This document shows, piece by piece, positions 49,657 to 57,295 of a DNA stretch of 61,850 nt (its first letter is position 1; every line of letters starts with the position of its first letter). This stretch comes from an uncultured Dysosmobacter sp. Its GTDB lineage: Bacteria > Bacillota > Clostridia > Oscillospirales > Oscillospiraceae. Both the position numbers and the translations under genes were made by a program. The notes beneath the pieces are model-generated. The model saw only the letters and a list, made by a program, of their open reading frames with translations, had not been told where the DNA came from and searched no databases. The stretch spans positions 1 through 61,850 of the forward strand of contig NZ_CANRMB010000017.1 in assembly GCF_947631635.1 (NCBI RefSeq), read 5' to 3'.

Positions 49657-50874
49657 ATGTATAATGTTCGGAAGGTCACCGATGACCTGTATTGGGTAGG
49701 CGCCAACGACCACCGCCTGGCCCTGTTTGAGAATATCCATCCCCTCTATCACGGCGTCTCCTACAACGCCTATGTCCTACTGGACGAGAAGACCGTCCTG
49801 TTCGACACGGCGGACTGGTCTGTGGGCCGCCAGTTCATCGACAATGTGAAGGCCGTGCTGGATGGCCGTCCCCTGGACTACCTGGTCATCAACCATGTGG
49901 AGCCGGATCACGCCGCCTCCATTGAGGAGATCCTGCTCCGCTGGCCGGAGGTGAAGATCGTCACCTCCCCCAAGGCGGTGATCCTGCTGCACCAGTTCGG
50001 ATTCCCCATTGACGTCAAACAGGTCGAAGAGGTTCGGGAGGGCGACACCAAGTGCTTCGGTAAGCACACCATCGCCTTTGTCAGCGCCCCCATGGTCCAC
50101 TGGCCGGAGGCCATGGTGTCCTTCGACACCACCAACGGCGTCCTCTTCTCCGCCGACGCGTTCGGCTCCTTCCGGGCGCTGGACGGCAAGCTGTTTGCCG
50201 ACGAGTTCGACTTTGACGGCGAATGGCTGGACGACGCCCGCCGCTACTACACCAACATCGTGGGCAAATACGGTCCCCAGGTGCAGGCCCTGCTGAACAA
50301 GGCCGCCAATATCGTGGGGCTGGACAACATCAAATATCTCTGCCCCCTCCACGGTCCCGTGTGGCGGAAGGATCTGGGCTATATCATCGACAAGTACGTC
50401 CATTGGAGCACCTATGAGCCGGAGGAAAAGGGCGTGATGATCGTCTACGCCTCCATGTACGGCAACACCGAGCAGGCCGCCGAGATCCTGGCCGCCAAGC
50501 TGGCGGAGCGGGGCGTGCTCAACACCCGGCTGTACGACGTGTCCAGCACCCATGTCAGCTATCTGATCTCCGACCTGTTCAAGTACAGCCACCTGGTCCT
50601 GGCCTCCGTCACCTATAACCTGGGTATCTTCCCGCCCATGCACAATTTCCTGGCGGACATGAAGGCCCTGAACCTGCAAAAGCGCACTGTGGCCCTGCTG
50701 GAAAACGGCTCCTGGGCGCCCCGGTCCGGCGCGCTCATGCGCCAGGAACTGGAGAAGCTGAAGCACATAGACATTTTGGACGACGGCATGACCTTGGCCT
50801 CCTCCCTCCAGGAGCAGAACATCGGCGAGATGGACGCCCTGGCCGACGCCATCGCGGCCTCTGTCAACAAGTGA
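49657..50874 (+). CDS. fprA: Flavodiiron protein (A-type flavoprotein, FprA-like)
   Basis: 405 residues. The beta-lactamase-like N domain carries all diiron ligands in the canonical spacing: His80, Glu82, Asp84 (HVEPDH), His148, Asp167 and His232 (CPLHGP). The C-terminal flavodoxin domain binds FMN (VYASMYGNTEQAAEIL). Such proteins reduce O2 to water or NO to N2O using electrons from rubredoxin. It is cotranscribed with a fusion protein that ends in rubredoxin, so that is the likely donor. AAAAGGAGG precedes the ATG. Confidence 0.96.
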   Translation: MYNVRKVTDDLYWVGANDHRLALFENIHPLYHGVSYNAYVLLDEKTVLFDTADWSVGRQFIDNVKAVLDGRPLDYLVINHVEPDHAASIEEILLRWPEVKIVTSPKAVILLHQFGFPIDVKQVEEVREGDTKCFGKHTIAFVSAPMVHWPEAMVSFDTTNGVLFSADAFGSFRALDGKLFADEFDFDGEWLDDARRYYTNIVGKYGPQVQALLNKAANIVGLDNIKYLCPLHGPVWRKDLGYIIDKYVHWSTYEPEEKGVMIVYASMYGNTEQAAEILAAKLAERGVLNTRLYDVSSTHVSYLISDLFKYSHLVLASVTYNLGIFPPMHNFLADMKALNLQKRTVALLENGSWAPRSGALMRQELEKLKHIDILDDGMTLASSLQEQNIGEMDALADAIAASVNK

Positions 50875-50888
50875 TACCTCCCTATAGG

Positions 50889-50924
50889 CAAAGCGGGAAG
50901 CCCTGTCGGGCTTCCCGCTTTTTT
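50889..50924 (+). terminator. Terminator after the flavodiiron gene
   Basis: AAGCGGGAAGCCC pairs with its complement around TGTC and is followed by six T residues. Confidence 0.93.
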
Positions 50925-51026
50925 ACGCTATATCTGGCCTTATAAAATTTTCCTATATTGGTACTTTTAATATGGTCATTGTGGAATTAAAATGAGGGCA
51001 CCACATCAAGAAAGAAGGCTTTCCCC

Positions 51027-51554
51027 ATGTCATCCTCCACTCTCCACACCGTGCGTCCGGTGAAGTGGCTCACGGTCACCGCCATGCTGATGGCGCTGAA
51101 CATCGTGATGAGCTCCTTCAGCATTCCCGTCCCCGGCGGCCACCTATACCTGAACGACGCTGTGATCTGCACAGCCGCCATCCTGCTGGACCCCCTGGGG
51201 GCTTTTCTCGTGGGCGGCGTCGGCGCGTTCCTAGGCGACTTTTTCTTCTATCCCGCTCCCATGTTCGTCTCCCTGGTTACCCACGGGCTCCAGGCTGTGG
51301 TGGTCTCCCTGTGCGCCCACAAGCTGGCCCGGGAGCACCGTGTCCGGGGCGCTCTGGTGGGCGTGGTTCTGGGCGTTGTCATCAATGTGGCGGGCTACTC
51401 CCTGGGCCGCACCTTTGTCTATGCCGATGCCAGCGCGGCATTGCTGAAACTGCCCTTCCAGATCTTCCAGGCCAGCTTTGGCGCTGTGGTGTCCATCCTG
51501 CTCTGCTTCAAGGGCGGCCTGCTGTCCTTCTGGAACAAGTTCTCCGTCCGTTGA
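51027..51554 (+). CDS. ECF transporter S component
   Basis: 175 residues with about six helices. The substrate-binding (S) subunit of an energy-coupling factor vitamin transporter: LTVTAMLMALNIVMSSFSIP, LNDAVICTAAILLDPLGAFL and GVGAFLGDFFFYPAPMF. It would share a common EcfAA'T module encoded elsewhere. No riboswitch was recognised in the ~100-bp leader, so the vitamin is unknown. The start at 51027 was taken as the first ATG; binding site AAGAAAGAAGG is somewhat distant. Confidence 0.85.
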   Translation: MSSSTLHTVRPVKWLTVTAMLMALNIVMSSFSIPVPGGHLYLNDAVICTAAILLDPLGAFLVGGVGAFLGDFFFYPAPMFVSLVTHGLQAVVVSLCAHKLAREHRVRGALVGVVLGVVINVAGYSLGRTFVYADASAALLKLPFQIFQASFGAVVSILLCFKGGLLSFWNKFSVR

Positions 51555-51570
51555 GGTTTTCTGAATATGG

Positions 51571-51600
51571 AGGGTGCGCAGGTGCGCACCCTCTTTTTTC
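51571..51600 (+). terminator. Terminator after the ECF S component
   Basis: GAGGGTGCGC pairs with GCGCACCCTC around AGGT, followed by TTTTTT. From here to the nrd promoter (51601-51795) I see no gene or structure. Confidence 0.92.
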
Positions 51601-51795
51601 GGTGGATACCCCGCCGCACATCTCAAAGTCCGCAGTCCCGGCATCTTTGAAGCGGGCTCCCGCTATATGGAGAATTTTCCGGTCGATTTCTGGCGAAACT
51701 CCCAATGGACAAACCGCTGTTCTTTTGCCAGAATAGAAATTGTGCCGCCGGCATACGCCAGTACAAATCTTTTTCGCAATAGTGGTAAAAGCGAC

Positions 51796-51849
51796 TTGCT
51801 TTTCTATATCTTGTGTATTATAATAGCAGCATCACAATAGATATTGTGG
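51796..51849 (+). promoter_or_regulatory. nrdD promoter with two NrdR-box-like sites
   Basis: TTGCTT (51796-51801), 17-bp spacer, TATAAT (51819-51824). The 16-mer at 51801-51816 (TTTCTATATCTTGTGT) fits the NrdR box in the spacer. A second, poorer match lies at 51834-51849 (ACAATAGATATTGTGG), 33 bp further on, about three helical turns. Paired NrdR boxes around the promoter are usual for nrd operons. Confidence 0.65.
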
Positions 51850-51883
51850 TTCATCCACAATAGAATCAACGGAGGGAGCTTTC

Positions 51884-54082
51884 ATGAAAGTCATCAAGCG
51901 AAACGGAACAGAAGTGATCTTTGACATCACCAAGATCATCGCAGCCATCACAAAAGCCAATGAGAGCGTTGGGGAAAGCGCCCGAATGACGCCGGTTCAG
52001 ATCCAGCGGATCGCGGAGTCCGTGGAGCTGTCCTGTCTGAAAATGAACCGCTCTCCCTCCGTGGAGGAGATCCAGGACCTGGTGGAGTATCAGATCATGG
52101 CCCACGGCGCGTTTGAGGTGGCGAAGAACTATGTCACCTACCGCTATACCCGCTCCCTGGTCCGCAAGAGCAACACCACCGACGAAAAGATCCTGAGCCT
52201 GATCGAGTGCTGCAACGAGGAGGCCAAGCAGGAGAACTCCAACAAGAACCCCGTGGTGAACTCCACCCAGCGGGACTACATGGCCGGCGAGGTCTCCCGG
52301 GACATCAGCGAGCGCCTGCTGCTTCCCGCCGACATCGTGGAGGCCCACCGGGAGGGCATCATCCACTTCCACGACACGGATTACTACGCCCAGCACATGC
52401 ACAACTGCGACCTGGTGAACCTGGAGGACATGCTCCAAAACGGCACCGTCATCACCGGCACCCTCATTGAGCGGCCCCACAGCTTCTCCACCGCCTGCAA
52501 CATCGCCACCCAGATCATCGCCCAGGTGGCGTCCAACCAGTACGGCGGACAGTCCATCTCCCTGACCCACTTGGCGCCCTTCGTGGATGTCAGCCGGAAG
52601 AAGATCCGGAAGATCGTGGAGCAGGAGATGTCCTCCATCGGCGCCGACCCCGGCGAGGAGAAGATCTCCGAGCTGGTTGAGGCCCGTCTGCGGGATGAGA
52701 TCAACCGCGGCGTGCAGATGATCCAGTACCAGGTGGTCACTCTGCTGACCACCAACGGACAGGCCCCCTTCGTCACCGTGTACATGTACCTGAACGAGGC
52801 CAAGAACGAGCGGGAGAAGCGGGACCTGGCCCTCATCATTGAGGAGGTCCTGGAGCAGCGCTACCAGGGCGTGAAGAACGAGGACGGCGTGTGGATCACC
52901 CCCGCCTTCCCCAAGCTGATCTACGTGCTGGAGGAGGACAACATCCACGAGGACTCCCCCTACTACTACCTGACCAAGCTGGCCGCCAAATGCACGGCCA
53001 AGCGCATGGTGCCGGACTATATCTCCGAGAAGAAGATGCTGGAGCTGAAGGGCGACGTGTACACCTGCATGGGCTGCCGCTCCTTCCTGACGCCGGACCG
53101 CTTTACCGACGCGGGCATCGGCAACATCGCCAACGCCGGCAACTACGAGCCGGGCAAGCACAAGTACTACGGCCGCTTCAACCAGGGCGTGGTGACCATC
53201 AACCTGCCGGACGTGGCCCTCTCCTCCGGCGGCAATCTGGACAAGTTCTGGAAGATCTTTGACGAGCGTCTGGAGCTGTGCCACCGGGCCCTGCGGTGCC
53301 GCCATGAGCGTCTGCTGGGCACTCTCTCCGACGTGGCGCCCATCCTGTGGCAGTACGGCGCCCTGGCCCGCCTGAAAAAGGGCGAGCCCATCGACGAGCT
53401 GCTGTACCACGGCTACTCCACCATCTCCCTGGGCTACGCCGGTCTCTATGAGTGCGTGAAGTTCATGACCGGCAAGAGCCACACGGACCCCTCCGCCACC
53501 CCCTTCGCCCTGCAGGTGATGGAGACTATGAACGCCGCCTGCCGCAAGTGGAAGGCCGCCGAGGACATCGACTACTCCCTGTACGGCACGCCTCTGGAAT
53601 CCACCACCTATAAATTTGCCAAGTGCCTGCAAAAGCGCTTCGGCGTCATCGAGGGCATCACCGACAAGGGCTATATCACAAACTCCTACCATGTCCACGT
53701 CACCGAGGAGATCAACGCCTTTGACAAGCTGAAATTTGAGGCCCAGTTCCAGCATCTGTCCCCCGGCGGCGCCATCAGCTATGTGGAGGTGCCGGACATG
53801 CAGAACAACCTGGAGGCGGTGCTTCAGGTGATGAAGTTCATCTACGACAACATCATCTACGCCGAGCTGAACACCAAGAGCGACTACTGCCAGGTCTGCG
53901 GCTGGGACGGTGAGATCCAGATCGTGGAGGAGAACGGCAAGCTGGTCTGGAAGTGCCCCAAGTGCGGCAACACCGACCAGGACAAGATGAATGTGGCCCG
54001 CCGGACCTGCGGCTACATCGGCACCCAGTTCTGGAACCAGGGCCGGACCCAGGAGATCCGGGACCGGGTACTGCACCTGTGA
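51884..54082 (+). CDS. nrdD: Anaerobic ribonucleoside-triphosphate reductase
   Basis: 732 residues. Class III glycyl-radical enzyme making deoxynucleotides without oxygen. The N-terminal ATP-cone (VIKRNGTEVIFDITKIIAAI) is the allosteric activity site. The C terminus has a zinc site (YCQVCG, CPKCG) and the glycyl-radical loop RRTCGYIG with Gly710 as radical residue. The activase nrdG lies downstream, with a small membrane gene in between. GGAGGG precedes the ATG. Confidence 0.97.
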   Translation: MKVIKRNGTEVIFDITKIIAAITKANESVGESARMTPVQIQRIAESVELSCLKMNRSPSVEEIQDLVEYQIMAHGAFEVAKNYVTYRYTRSLVRKSNTTDEKILSLIECCNEEAKQENSNKNPVVNSTQRDYMAGEVSRDISERLLLPADIVEAHREGIIHFHDTDYYAQHMHNCDLVNLEDMLQNGTVITGTLIERPHSFSTACNIATQIIAQVASNQYGGQSISLTHLAPFVDVSRKKIRKIVEQEMSSIGADPGEEKISELVEARLRDEINRGVQMIQYQVVTLLTTNGQAPFVTVYMYLNEAKNEREKRDLALIIEEVLEQRYQGVKNEDGVWITPAFPKLIYVLEEDNIHEDSPYYYLTKLAAKCTAKRMVPDYISEKKMLELKGDVYTCMGCRSFLTPDRFTDAGIGNIANAGNYEPGKHKYYGRFNQGVVTINLPDVALSSGGNLDKFWKIFDERLELCHRALRCRHERLLGTLSDVAPILWQYGALARLKKGEPIDELLYHGYSTISLGYAGLYECVKFMTGKSHTDPSATPFALQVMETMNAACRKWKAAEDIDYSLYGTPLESTTYKFAKCLQKRFGVIEGITDKGYITNSYHVHVTEEINAFDKLKFEAQFQHLSPGGAISYVEVPDMQNNLEAVLQVMKFIYDNIIYAELNTKSDYCQVCGWDGEIQIVEENGKLVWKCPKCGNTDQDKMNVARRTCGYIGTQFWNQGRTQEIRDRVLHL

Positions 54083-54094
54083 TATCATAACGCT

Positions 54095-54123
54095 GACAGG
54101 GCGGGGGAAAGCCCCGCCCTGTC
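54095..54123 (+). terminator. Hairpin after nrdD, possible attenuator
   Basis: GACAGGGCGGGG pairs with CCCCGCCCTGTC around GAAAG. There is no T tract, so it may protect the nrdD message or only partly end transcription before nrdG. Confidence 0.55.
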
Positions 54124-54149
54124 TCCTATCTTGGAGAGGTGCCCGGCAT

Positions 54150-54428
54150 GTGGAAAAGGCCTATACGCAGATCTTCAACGGTCTGTTTTGGATGCAGCAG
54201 GAACCGGTCTGGAGCGCCATTCTCCTGTTTCGGATAGCTGGGTATCTTCCGGTCTTGTCATTTCGGCCCGTCATCCTGCTGGTGGAAGAGATCGTCTTTT
54301 GTATGGGGACCATGGCCGCTCTGCTGCGGCTTTTTCGGGGGCCGGGTCTGTCCGCACATGCTGTCCATTTCCGAGCCGCTTCTTTTGTGGCTGCATTTGT
54401 CTATTTTTATGCAGGCCTGCATGACTGA
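54150..54428 (+). CDS. Small membrane protein between nrdD and nrdG
   Basis: 92 residues from GTG 54150 (binding site GAGAGGTG about 8 bp upstream). Two or three hydrophobic segments (SAILLFRIAGYLPVLSF, PVILLVEEIVFCMGTMAALL, ASFVAAFVYFYAGL). No family recognised. It lies in the nrdD-nrdG transcript with nrdG starting 19 bp after its stop. Coding potential is moderate; a longer frame without a good start reaches back into nrdD. Confidence 0.5.
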   Translation: MEKAYTQIFNGLFWMQQEPVWSAILLFRIAGYLPVLSFRPVILLVEEIVFCMGTMAALLRLFRGPGLSAHAVHFRAASFVAAFVYFYAGLHD

Positions 54429-54447
54429 TGTTTTGAGGAGACACACT

Positions 54448-54987
54448 ATGTACTATGGTGAAATCAAAAACTGCGACATCGCCAACGGCGAGGGCGTCCG
54501 GGTGACGCTGTTCGTCTCCGGCTGTACCAACCACTGCAAAAACTGCTTCCAGCCTCAGACCTGGGCCTTCGACTACGGCCAGCCCTTCACAGCGGAGACA
54601 GAGGCATATCTCCTCTCCCTGCTGGAGCCAGGCTATATCAACGGCCTGACCCTATTGGGCGGCGAACCCTTTGAGCCGGAAAACCAACGGGCGCTGGTGC
54701 CCTTCCTTCGCCGGGTGCGGGCGGCGTATCCCCAGAAGAACATCTGGGGCTTCTCCGGCTTCACCTATGAGGAGCTGCTGACGGAGGGTTCCCATCCCCG
54801 GTGCGAGGTGACGGACGAGATGCTGTCCCTGCTGAACGTTCTGGTGGACGGCCGCTTTGTGGAGGAGCTGAAGGATATCTCCCTGCGCTTCCGGGGCAGC
54901 CGCAACCAGCGGCTCATCGACCTCAACGCCACTCGGAAGGCGGGGCATCTGTGCTTTTTGCCGGACCGTGACCGGCCCAGCCTCTGA
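54448..54987 (+). CDS. nrdG: Anaerobic ribonucleotide reductase-activating protein
   Basis: 179 residues. Radical SAM enzyme that places the glycyl radical on NrdD. Cluster motif CTNHCKNC (CxxxCxxC) in a typical SGCTNHCKNCFQPQTWAF context, with LLGGEPF and WGFSGFTYEEL. The start at 54448 follows GAGGAG and gives the conserved MYYGEIKNCDIANGEG. A longer in-frame start lies in the gene before. Confidence 0.97.
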   Translation: MYYGEIKNCDIANGEGVRVTLFVSGCTNHCKNCFQPQTWAFDYGQPFTAETEAYLLSLLEPGYINGLTLLGGEPFEPENQRALVPFLRRVRAAYPQKNIWGFSGFTYEELLTEGSHPRCEVTDEMLSLLNVLVDGRFVEELKDISLRFRGSRNQRLIDLNATRKAGHLCFLPDRDRPSL

Positions 54988-55064
54988 CCTGGCCGCGTCA
55001 GCTTGTCCAATGGCAGCGCGCCGCCAGCATCGCCCGCCGCAAAAAGATAAAAAGCAAATATCGT

Positions 55065-55097
55065 TCAAAATATTGATTTAAAATATCAATATTTTGA
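55065..55097. repeat. 13-bp perfect AT inverted repeat
   Basis: TCAAAATATTGAT (55065-55077) and ATCAATATTTTGA (55085-55097) are perfectly complementary around a 7-nt loop. The repeat lies between nrdG and the SASP gene. It could end the nrdG transcript or bind a regulator; it lacks the GC-rich stem of the terminators seen elsewhere. Confidence 0.6.
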
Positions 55098-55182
55098 GCA
55101 TTCCGTGAATGACCGCGCATATGGATCTGAATCTGAACCAGATCCGCAGAATGCTGCAAGCAAAAATTTCCGGCAAAAAAAC

Positions 55183-55212
55183 GGCATATTCCTGTTCTTT
55201 CGAGTCAAACTA
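55183..55212 (+). promoter_or_regulatory. Sigma-G-like promoter of the SASP gene
   Basis: GGCATA (55183-55188) and CAAACTA (55206-55212), 17 bp apart. They resemble the forespore sigma-G elements (GCATR and CATNNTA) and sit upstream of a gene that is sigma-G-dependent in known spore formers. Confidence 0.5.
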
Positions 55213-55269
55213 TGCTCGCGATACCCAGTAAACCCACTCAAGTTTGATAGATGAAAAGGAGAATGGATT

Positions 55270-55467
55270 ATGTCTAGCAAGAATTCTAACAAGATCAACG
55301 TTCCCGAGGCCCGTGCCGCTATGGATAAGTTCAAGATGGAGGCCGCTTCCGAGGTTGGCGTCAACCTGAAGGAGGGCTACAACGGCGACCTGACCAGCCG
55401 TGAGGCCGGTTCTGTCGGCGGCCAGATGGTCAAGAAGATGATCGAGTCCTACGAGAAGTCCCTGTAA
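55270..55467 (+). CDS. Alpha/beta-type small acid-soluble spore protein
   Basis: 65 residues. It binds and protects DNA in the dormant spore and is degraded at germination. Signature stretches are ARAAMDKFKMEAASEVGVNL (with the GPR protease cleavage region) and GDLTSREAGSVGGQMVKKMI. AAAAGGAG precedes the ATG. Together with spoVFAB it shows that the organism is a spore former. Confidence 0.96.
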   Translation: MSSKNSNKINVPEARAAMDKFKMEAASEVGVNLKEGYNGDLTSREAGSVGGQMVKKMIESYEKSL

Positions 55468-55482
55468 CTTCCCGCTGGAACC

Positions 55483-55519
55483 AAAGGGAGGACCGGCAGT
55501 TTGCCGGTCCTCCCCTTTT
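55483..55519. terminator. Bidirectional terminator between SASP and Rrf2 genes
   Basis: GGGAGGACCGGCA pairs with TGCCGGTCCTCCC around GTT; AAA before and TTTT after. Confidence 0.92.
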
Positions 55520-55521
55520 CG

Positions 55522-55947
55522 TTATTGCTTTTTCGCCTGCTCCGCCAGCAGGTCCGCCAGAGTGAAGCGGTCGATGTAGTCATTCACCGCGGCGTACAGC
55601 CCTGTCCAGAAATCCAGCGTGGGGCATTCACCGCACCGTCGGCAGGTGTTCTCCGGCCCTTCCAGACAGGACACCGGGGCCAGGTTGCCCTCCGTCAGCC
55701 GCAGGATACTGCCCACGGTATAGTCCTTCGGCTCCCTGGCCAGACGGTAGCCGCCCTGGGCTCCCCGGCCGCTGTGCAGCATCCCCGCCTTGGACAGCAT
55801 TCCCGCGATCTGTTCCAGGTACTTCATGGAGATCTCCTGCCGCGCCGCCGCGTCCTTCAGGGACACATACCCCTCCTGGTCATGGGACGCAATATCCATC
55901 ATCAGCCGCAGGGCGTACCGCCCTCTGGTGGAAATCTTCATATCCAT
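55522..55947 (-). CDS. Rrf2/IscR-family regulator
   Basis: 141 residues. N-terminal winged helix (MKISTRGRYALRLMMDIASH, LKDAAARQEISMKYLEQIAG) and a cluster-binding loop with cysteines in CLEGPENTCRRCGEC. This is the IscR/CymR pattern, with three or more cysteines able to hold a [2Fe-2S] cluster. The target is unknown. It diverges from malic enzyme, whose promoter carries a TTTCAA/TTGAAA dyad. ATGs at 55947 and 55941 are both possible. Confidence 0.92.
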   Translation of the reverse strand: MDMKISTRGRYALRLMMDIASHDQEGYVSLKDAAARQEISMKYLEQIAGMLSKAGMLHSGRGAQGGYRLAREPKDYTVGSILRLTEGNLAPVSCLEGPENTCRRCGECPTLDFWTGLYAAVNDYIDRFTLADLLAEQAKKQ

Positions 55948-55988
55948 ACCCTCCTTTGCCTCTCTATTCTGCCATAGGAAATCTGGGA

Positions 55989-56040
55989 TTTCAAGTATTT
56001 TTGAAACAGAATTGACAGCGGACCGTTTTTCCCGTAAAAT
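55989..56040 (+). promoter_or_regulatory. Malic enzyme promoter with upstream dyad
   Basis: TTGACA (56012-56017) and TAAAAT (56035-56040) with a 17-bp spacer. A dyad TTTCAA-N6-TTGAAA (55989-56006) ends 5 bp upstream of the -35, between this promoter and the divergent Rrf2 gene, so it is a candidate Rrf2 site. Confidence 0.6.
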
Positions 56041-56078
56041 GGGTACGACTTTTCAAGATACGAGAGGAGCTTGGAACT

Positions 56079-57254
56079 ATGGATTATGCAAAGGAATCCC
56101 TCCGCCTGCATTATGAGTGGAAGGGAAAACTGGAGACGACCCCACGGGCCGCCGTGGACAGCAAGGAGGCGCTGTCTCTGGCCTATACCCCCGGTGTGGC
56201 TCAGCCCTGCCTTGAAATCCAGAAGGACGTCAGCAAGAGCTATGAGCTGACCCGCCGCTGGAACACCGTGGCTGTGGTCACCGACGGCACCGCCGTTCTG
56301 GGCCTGGGCGACATCGGCCCCGAGGCCGGTATGCCCGTCATGGAGGGCAAGTGCGTGCTGTTCAAGGCTTTCGGCGGTGTGGATGCCATCCCCCTATGCG
56401 TCCGCAGCAAGGACGTGGACGACATCGTGAACACCGTGGCCCTGCTGGCCGGTTCCTTCGGCGGCGTGAATCTGGAGGACATCTCTGCTCCCCGCTGCTT
56501 TGAGATCGAACAGAAGCTGAAAGAGCGCTGCGACATCCCCATCTTCCACGACGATCAGCATGGCACCGCCGTCATCACCCTGGCGGGCCTGACCAACGCG
56601 CTGAAGGTCGTCGGCAAAAACCTGGAAGAGGTCCGCATCGTCATCAACGGCGCGGGCGCGGCCGCCATCTCCATCACCAAGCTCCTGCTCTCCGCCGGTG
56701 CCAGGAACGTCACCCTCTGCGACCGCCGCGGCGCCATTTACGCGGGCCGCGCCGAGGGCATGAACTGGATCAAGGAGGAGATGGCCCAGGTCACCAATCT
56801 CCAGAAGAAGCCCGGCACCCTGGCGGAGACTCTGGTGGGTGCCGACGTGTTCATCGGCGTGTCCGCCCCCGGTATGGTCACCACGGAGATGGTCCGGACC
56901 ATGAACAGGGACGCCATCATCTTCGCCTGCGCCAACCCCACCCCGGAGATTTTCCCCGACGACGCCAAGGCGGGCGGCGCGGCGGTGGTCTCCACCGGCC
57001 GCAGCGACTACCCCAACCAGATCAACAACGTGCTGGCCTTCCCCGGCATCTTCCGGGGCGCTCTGGACGCCCGGGCCAGCGACATCAACGACGCGATGAA
57101 AATCGCCGCCGCCCACGCTCTGGCAGAGCTGATCTCTGACGAGGAGCTGTCCGCCGACTACATCATTCCCGCCGCCTTCGATCCCCGGGTCAAGACCGCT
57201 GTAGCCTCTGCTGTCAAGCAGGCCGCTTACGACTCCGGCGTGACCCGCGTCTAA
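56079..57254 (+). CDS. Malic enzyme (NAD(P)-dependent)
   Basis: 391 residues. It decarboxylates malate to pyruvate. The short bacterial form without a phosphotransacetylase tail: YTPGVAQPCLEI with the catalytic Tyr, DGTAVLGLGDIGPEAGMPVM, DIPIFHDDQHGTAVI with metal ligands, NAD site INGAGAAAISI, and ANPTPEI. AGGAGC precedes the ATG. Cofactor preference is not clear from reading. Confidence 0.95.
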   Translation: MDYAKESLRLHYEWKGKLETTPRAAVDSKEALSLAYTPGVAQPCLEIQKDVSKSYELTRRWNTVAVVTDGTAVLGLGDIGPEAGMPVMEGKCVLFKAFGGVDAIPLCVRSKDVDDIVNTVALLAGSFGGVNLEDISAPRCFEIEQKLKERCDIPIFHDDQHGTAVITLAGLTNALKVVGKNLEEVRIVINGAGAAAISITKLLLSAGARNVTLCDRRGAIYAGRAEGMNWIKEEMAQVTNLQKKPGTLAETLVGADVFIGVSAPGMVTTEMVRTMNRDAIIFACANPTPEIFPDDAKAGGAAVVSTGRSDYPNQINNVLAFPGIFRGALDARASDINDAMKIAAAHALAELISDEELSADYIIPAAFDPRVKTAVASAVKQAAYDSGVTRV

Positions 57255-57295
57255 AATTCCCGAAAACAGGAGTTGACACAGGGAAAGGGGCCTCT

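Noticed and set aside
50925..51026. A vitamin riboswitch ahead of the ECF S component
   Set aside because: The leader is short and AT-rich, with no recognisable TPP, FMN, folate or cobalamin core elements.
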